A DNA stretch of 64,000 bases from contig VZSF01006848.1 in assembly GCA_013398295.1 (NCBI GenBank), positions 62,001 to 126,000 of the forward strand. Reading direction: 5' to 3'. Made by a program: the position numbers and the translations under genes. Positions 60,001-64,000 of this stretch are shown here, one piece after another. The notes under the pieces were generated by a model. That model made no database searches, was not told the DNA's origin, and worked only from the letters and a program-made list of their open reading frames with translations. The stretch is from Chionis minor. Lineage: Eukaryota; Chordata; Aves; Charadriiformes; Chionididae. Positions within the stretch are counted from its first letter, which is position 1, and each line of letters opens with the position of its first letter.

Positions 60001-62982
60001 GGAACACACAGATGTACACCGCAAACAGAAGAAAATGCAAAGGAAAGAATCTTGTTTGCCCAGTACAGATTGCTTTAGGAAGAACCAACACGGCTATTCG
60101 CTGATCTATTAGAGCAGAAAAATATTTTCTGCCAGCTGGTGTCCAGACACCACAGTGGTCTTAATTATATCTGGTGGCTAGATTTTCTGTTATTTATGCA
60201 TCCTGCTTATTATCACAGTTAAGACTCTAAAAGTGCCTTATTTTCTGCAAAAAGAAACTCTGCCAAAAAAAAGCTGAAAGAGTCCCATTGACTTCAGCAG
60301 GTTTTGGATCAGAATATATGTCAAAAAAAAGAAAATCCTATTAACTCTTTGCTAATTTTGCCTGAACAGCAATTAAAGGCTGTGTCTTTCAAGCACCTCT
60401 CATTTTTAAACTCTTCTGGATATAGTCAAAGGTGTTGTGTGCTTAATTGTAATTACTGTGATTTTCACACCTCTGCTCGGCTCTGGCACACTACCTAAGG
60501 TGTCATTTAGTTCCTAAATTGAAGTGAGCCTTAGCGATGTACTGATTTCACACAAGCCTGTGTGAAGGGGTGAACTTCCCTTATCTCACTGCAGTCTGGT
60601 ATAGCTTATATTGTAAACTCTGTTCATATACATAAGTGCGGAGCTGGTTAGCCATTCTCCAAAGTTACTTGTCTAGGTAATAGACCCTAAGTGCATGGTT
60701 ATAGTCCTCCAATGTCAGGATAATTACACTGCCTTGTAATATGGCTTCATTAAGGTTCATTATCAGTGTATGACATATTCTGATACGTCCAATTGTACTG
60801 GATGATTGGAATGGTCTATTTTTGTTACTTATTTTAGGATGAATATAGACACACAGAGCCAATATGTACACCTTCTTTCTGAAATTTGTTCCCGGACTGC
60901 GAAGGTCAGACAGAACTTGTGTGTAAATTAGTTCACATTTCTGCACTTTGCTGTTTCTTTTGGCACAAGGGTTTCTCTGGTTTCTCCCCATCAGCCTACC
61001 TATTCATGAATGGCTACTTCGTCGTGTGAAAAATAATAAGCATCAACTATTGCAAACCTATTTTTTCTTATTCAGGGAAGCGTCTGAGCTGGACCATTGC
61101 CCTACATGGAATTTTAACAGATAGGTGAGGAAAAACAGCTATTCTAGGCAGATAAAGTGCCAATGCATGATTGTTCCCTGAGTCTGTTCCCATTCCACAC
61201 CAGGTCCTCCCTTGGCTGAACCTTAACTGAGGAGTGCAACCAACATATTAGAAAGACAGGCAGACACACCCAAGAGTAACAATGTTGGATTTAAGATCTT
61301 TGTTTTATATTTTCAGGGAAGTGGCATATGGGTGTGAACTGCAAATCCCGCCATGATCACTGCCACCATCCATTAAATCATGGCTTTGATTATTTTTATG
61401 GCATGCCTTTCACCCTTTTGAATGAGTGTCAAGGCACAGATGACCCTGAACTGGCCAAGTCTTTGCAAGATACGTATTGGCTTTACACACAGATGATCAC
61501 CCTTGCAGTGCTTACTCTTTTGATTGGAAAACTTGCCAATTTATTCTCCGTAAAATGGAAAATAATCATATGTCTGGTCATCTGCGGTCTCCTGTATTTC
61601 ATCTCCTGGTTCTCCAGCTATGGTTTAACCAAGTACTGGAACTGTATCCTGATGAGAAACCACGATATCACTGAACAACCGATGAATCTAGAAAAAACTA
61701 CTTCTAATATGGTGAAGGAGGCAATTTCATTCATTGAAAGGTAACCAACTAAAATTGTATCATGTTTTAAGGATTTTTTAAAATAATGTGATTATTGTGC
61801 CGTGCACCACTAGGTTAGGCAGCTGGCATGCTGACCAGTAATCTGTTGTTTTCTGGCATTCCCCTACCTGTCAGCATCCAACTGCTGTCCTTCATCTTAT
61901 ACATAGCTTGTCAGCTCCTCAGTAGAAGGAAGATGATTTTTTTGTGTGTTTATATTTTGTTCACCTAATACAAAGGGGTCCTAGCCAAGGACTGTGCCTT
62001 CTGCCAGTAGGAACAGAAAAATGATCTTAGCCCAATGAATGGACTGACATAGAAGGTGTCATATGAAGTAAATATTTTATGAACAAGAGGGTGATAGTGA
62101 ATTTTGGTTTGTTTTCCAAAGGTGTCCTTCATTTGAACAAACCACTGAGTCTAAGTATTCCTGCTGTAGGTGGACCTGCTCTGACAGGGGGGTTGGACTA
62201 GATGATCTCTAGAGGTCCCTTCCAACCCCGGTGATTCTATAATTCACCTGTCAAGTCTAGGCATATCCTTGGATAAAATTATACTATTTCTGTAGGGATT
62301 TAGGGGTTGTGTAAGGATTTAAGGGTTGTTTCTTTGTTTTTTAAGGGAAATTGGAGGTAAAATAAATCCCTTCTGTAAAACTTCGAGCATAGATAATCTC
62401 AGGTTCCTAGGATATGCTGCCTGCCCTGATGTTAAAGGGATATGTCATATCTGCCTCTTCCATGAGGATGACTCAGATGCTCAGTGTCATCCATGTTTAA
62501 GTTTAAGCAAGCAAGTCCTAATCTCTTTACTTCTGAGAGCGCATCAGTCTTTTGGCTATGAATTTTCCTTGTTATTTATTTAATGTTCTACACATGCCTA
62601 ATGGAACCAGAAAAAGAAAGGCCTCCTTACTGCTTTGTTCTTAATATAGAACCAACATATTTGAGGGGTGTTTTAATCCCCTCTGCCTCCCCAAACCTCA
62701 AAAATGCAAAGGTGTCAAAATGAAAATTTTTTTATTGAGACCACAATAATAACTTTTATTGAGATAGTCACTACAATACCACTGTTATATTTTGGGTTGA
62801 GTGGCAGTTTGCAGAGAAATGACTACTGTTTTCTTTTTTTTTCAGAAACAAGCATAGACCATTTCTTCTCTTTGTTTCCCTTTTACATGTTCATACCCCC
62901 CTCATTACCACAGAGAAGTTTCAGGGAAGAAGCAGGCATGGCCTATATGGAGATAATGTAGAGGAGATGGACTGGATGGTGG
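57021..62982 (+). CDS. Gene 3: arylsulfatase, 5' part only (6 coding exons in window)
   Basis: Third member of the cluster, cut by the right edge. Exons 57021-57073, 57943-58083, 58899-59020, 59665-59787, 61317-61740 and 62846-62982 join in frame to 333 codons plus one base. A strong hydrophobic leader W-L-I-L-F-F-F (about 24-30) precedes the Asp pair 49-50. The formylglycine Cys is 89 in A-V-C-T-P-S-R, G-K-W-H is at 147-150, the membrane hairpin at about 202-251, and H-V-H-T at 302-305. Later exons with the second metal Asp and catalytic Lys lie beyond 64000. Oddities are Gly in place of Arg in P-N-I-D-G-L and an extra Cys in W-N-G-C-S-G-G. Which human paralog it matches is not clear to me. 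The first exon is the weakest part. Confidence 0.88.
57943..58083 (+). CDS. Gene 3 coding exon 2: signal segment and Asp pair
   Basis: 141 bp, residues 18-65, nine bases shorter than in genes 1 and 2. [13 protein letters not shown] leads to [11 protein letters not shown]. The acceptor is aatttcag and the donor gtaaga. Confidence 0.9.
58899..59020 (+). CDS. Gene 3 coding exon 3: formylglycine site
   Basis: 122 bp, residues 65-106, with [16 protein letters not shown] (Cys89). Genes 1 and 2 have A-A-P-L before the Cys. Confidence 0.97.
59665..59787 (+). CDS. Gene 3 coding exon 4
   Basis: 123 bp, residues 106-147: [20 protein letters not shown], then P-P-N-E-T-T-F-A-R. The Cys replaces the Gly of gene 1 (Ala in gene 2). 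Confidence 0.96.
   Translation, partial: AWHQALNGRFSFGTGVLEGSHQMKLLSPEYCTSKVILQHL
59788..61316. other. Gene 3 intron 4
   Basis: 1.5 kb. Open frames on both strands have no recognised domain or exon context. Confidence 0.55.
61317..61740 (+). CDS. Gene 3 coding exon 5: G-K-W-H and membrane hairpin
   Basis: 424 bp, residues 147-288. [21 protein letters not shown], then two hydrophobic segments (about 202-225 and 228-251), ending A-I-S-F-I-E-R. Confidence 0.97.
62155..62246 (+). mobile_element. CR1 3'-end fragment
   Basis: The text ggggggttggactagatgat, then gtcccttccaaccccggtga and ttctata, is the CR1 3' UTR and tail in sense orientation, in intron 5 of gene 3. Confidence 0.88.
62846..62982 (+). 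CDS. Gene 3 coding exon 6 (last in window)
   Basis: 137 bp, residues 288-334: [13 protein letters not shown], then [15 protein letters not shown]. The acceptor is tttttcag and the donor gtaagt. The following exon was not found before 64000. Confidence 0.97.
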
Positions 62983-64000
62983 GTAAGTGGTCATCTTGGA
63001 GAAAATTCTTCATTTATTTAAATGTGGAGAAGAAATTAAAGGGGTGGTCACAGAACTCCCTTTTTGCATATGTCAAAAATCAGTGAACTTGCATTGGATA
63101 CACAGTTAGCTCCAGAGATTGCCATTCCATTATCACACCTCTTGTTTTTCTTTCTTCACATGAAAGCTCAAACTTTTCTTGTGAGGATTTGCTCTTTTTC
63201 TTTTTTTTTTTTTTAATTGACACACTTCTGTGCTGCAGTGTTAAATGCAGTCAGATAATCAAATATGTGCTTGATCATGTTGGTAATCAAAATGTATGAC
63301 ATTTCTCCAGCTCTGTCTAGTCCCAGGAGATAGAAGTGGTGCTTCTGATGAATATTGCGTTATACAGTGGTTATTCTGCGTACTTGTAATTTTTATCAAA
63401 GAATAATCCTTGGAGCAGAAACCAAAACTCCCTCCTAGCCAAAAGGCCAAATTAAAAAGCTGTGGAGTTTCACTTAATAAATTGTGTGAAGTCAGTACAT
63501 TGCGAAGAATCACTTAGGTCTAAATCTAGGCTCTGAGTGCCAATTAGCTTTTTAAACCTTTAAATTAGGATTTTAATTAGGTTTTTAAACCTTACTTAGT
63601 CATTCCTTTCTGCTACAGTGGGAGGGAGATAGCTACTGTTGGTATTTAGTCAAAAGCAAAGACCCTATTGACAAAGTGTTCATGTCTTTTAGACTTAAAC
63701 ACGTCAAAGTGTCTAGGCCAAGATTCAGTCCCCGAACCTTTTCTTCCTCCAATAACCATGTTTACAAAATTGTGTTTTGAGAGGAGCCTGGTTACTTCTG
63801 ATGGGCAGGCTGATAACTCCTGCAAGATCCTGTTGAACCAGAGGACTCCACCATGCTCCTCTTCCAAATTTTTGGCACTGGTTACCTTCAGGCGCAGGCT
63901 ACACAAGCGGAGCTGGATAGCAGGAGCCCGATGGTGTAAGGTATATGCCTTGTATAGGCCAAACAGGATGGCAGCGTCTCCAGGACTGGGCAGCCAAGTA
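62983..64000. other. Gene 3 intron 6, continues past the window
   Basis: No match to sulfatase exon 7 was seen, so the gene continues to the right. A T run occurs near 63202-63213. Confidence 0.6.

Noticed and set aside
1..64000. CRISPR arrays, bacterial operons, riboswitches, tRNA or rRNA genes
   Set aside because: Nothing of this kind was seen, and the window is vertebrate nuclear DNA.

Overview
This is vertebrate, almost certainly avian, nuclear DNA. The evidence is spliced genes with GT/AG introns, chicken-repeat-1 (CR1) retrotransposon copies on both strands, several ending in the CR1-type 'attctatga' 3' tail, and an AT-rich background broken by one CpG island. The species or order cannot be read from the sequence.

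The window holds a head-to-tail cluster of sulfatase genes on the + strand, of the kind found in the ARSD/ARSL(ARSE)/ARSH/ARSF cluster of human Xp22.3. Gene 1 (12293-23914, 10 coding exons, 590 codons) and gene 2 (38222-51416, 10 coding exons, 596 codons) are complete and open in my models. Gene 3 (from 57021) has its first six coding exons here and runs off the right edge. All three share the same intron phases, and internal exon lengths agree exactly (122, 123, 424, 137, 135, 163 and 122 bp where present), so they are tandem duplicates. Each keeps the C-T-P-S-R formylglycine site, the metal-binding Asp pair, the G-K-W-H element and a two-helix membrane hairpin. They should encode ER/Golgi-type membrane-anchored sulfatases.

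Layout: 1-12.2 kb is intergenic, with one long CR1 (6440-7541) and a possible LTR-like block near 2.9-3.6 kb. Gene 1 fills 12.3-23.9 kb. The stretch 24-34 kb is intergenic and contains a dead copy of the 424-bp sulfatase exon (31657-32071), the trace of a lost fourth member. A CpG island at about 34.55-34.93 kb is the likely promoter of gene 2, which fills 38.2-51.4 kb and has a 25-N assembly gap in its last intron. A 5.6-kb spacer leads to gene 3.

The most notable signal is in the last exons of genes 1 and 2. They share a 265-bp tract with no difference that I can find, next to a 38-bp stretch differing at about 11 positions and followed by unrelated 3' UTRs. The other exons of the two genes are clearly diverged. 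This points to recent local gene conversion within the cluster. No RNA gene, CRISPR array or bacterial-type system was seen.
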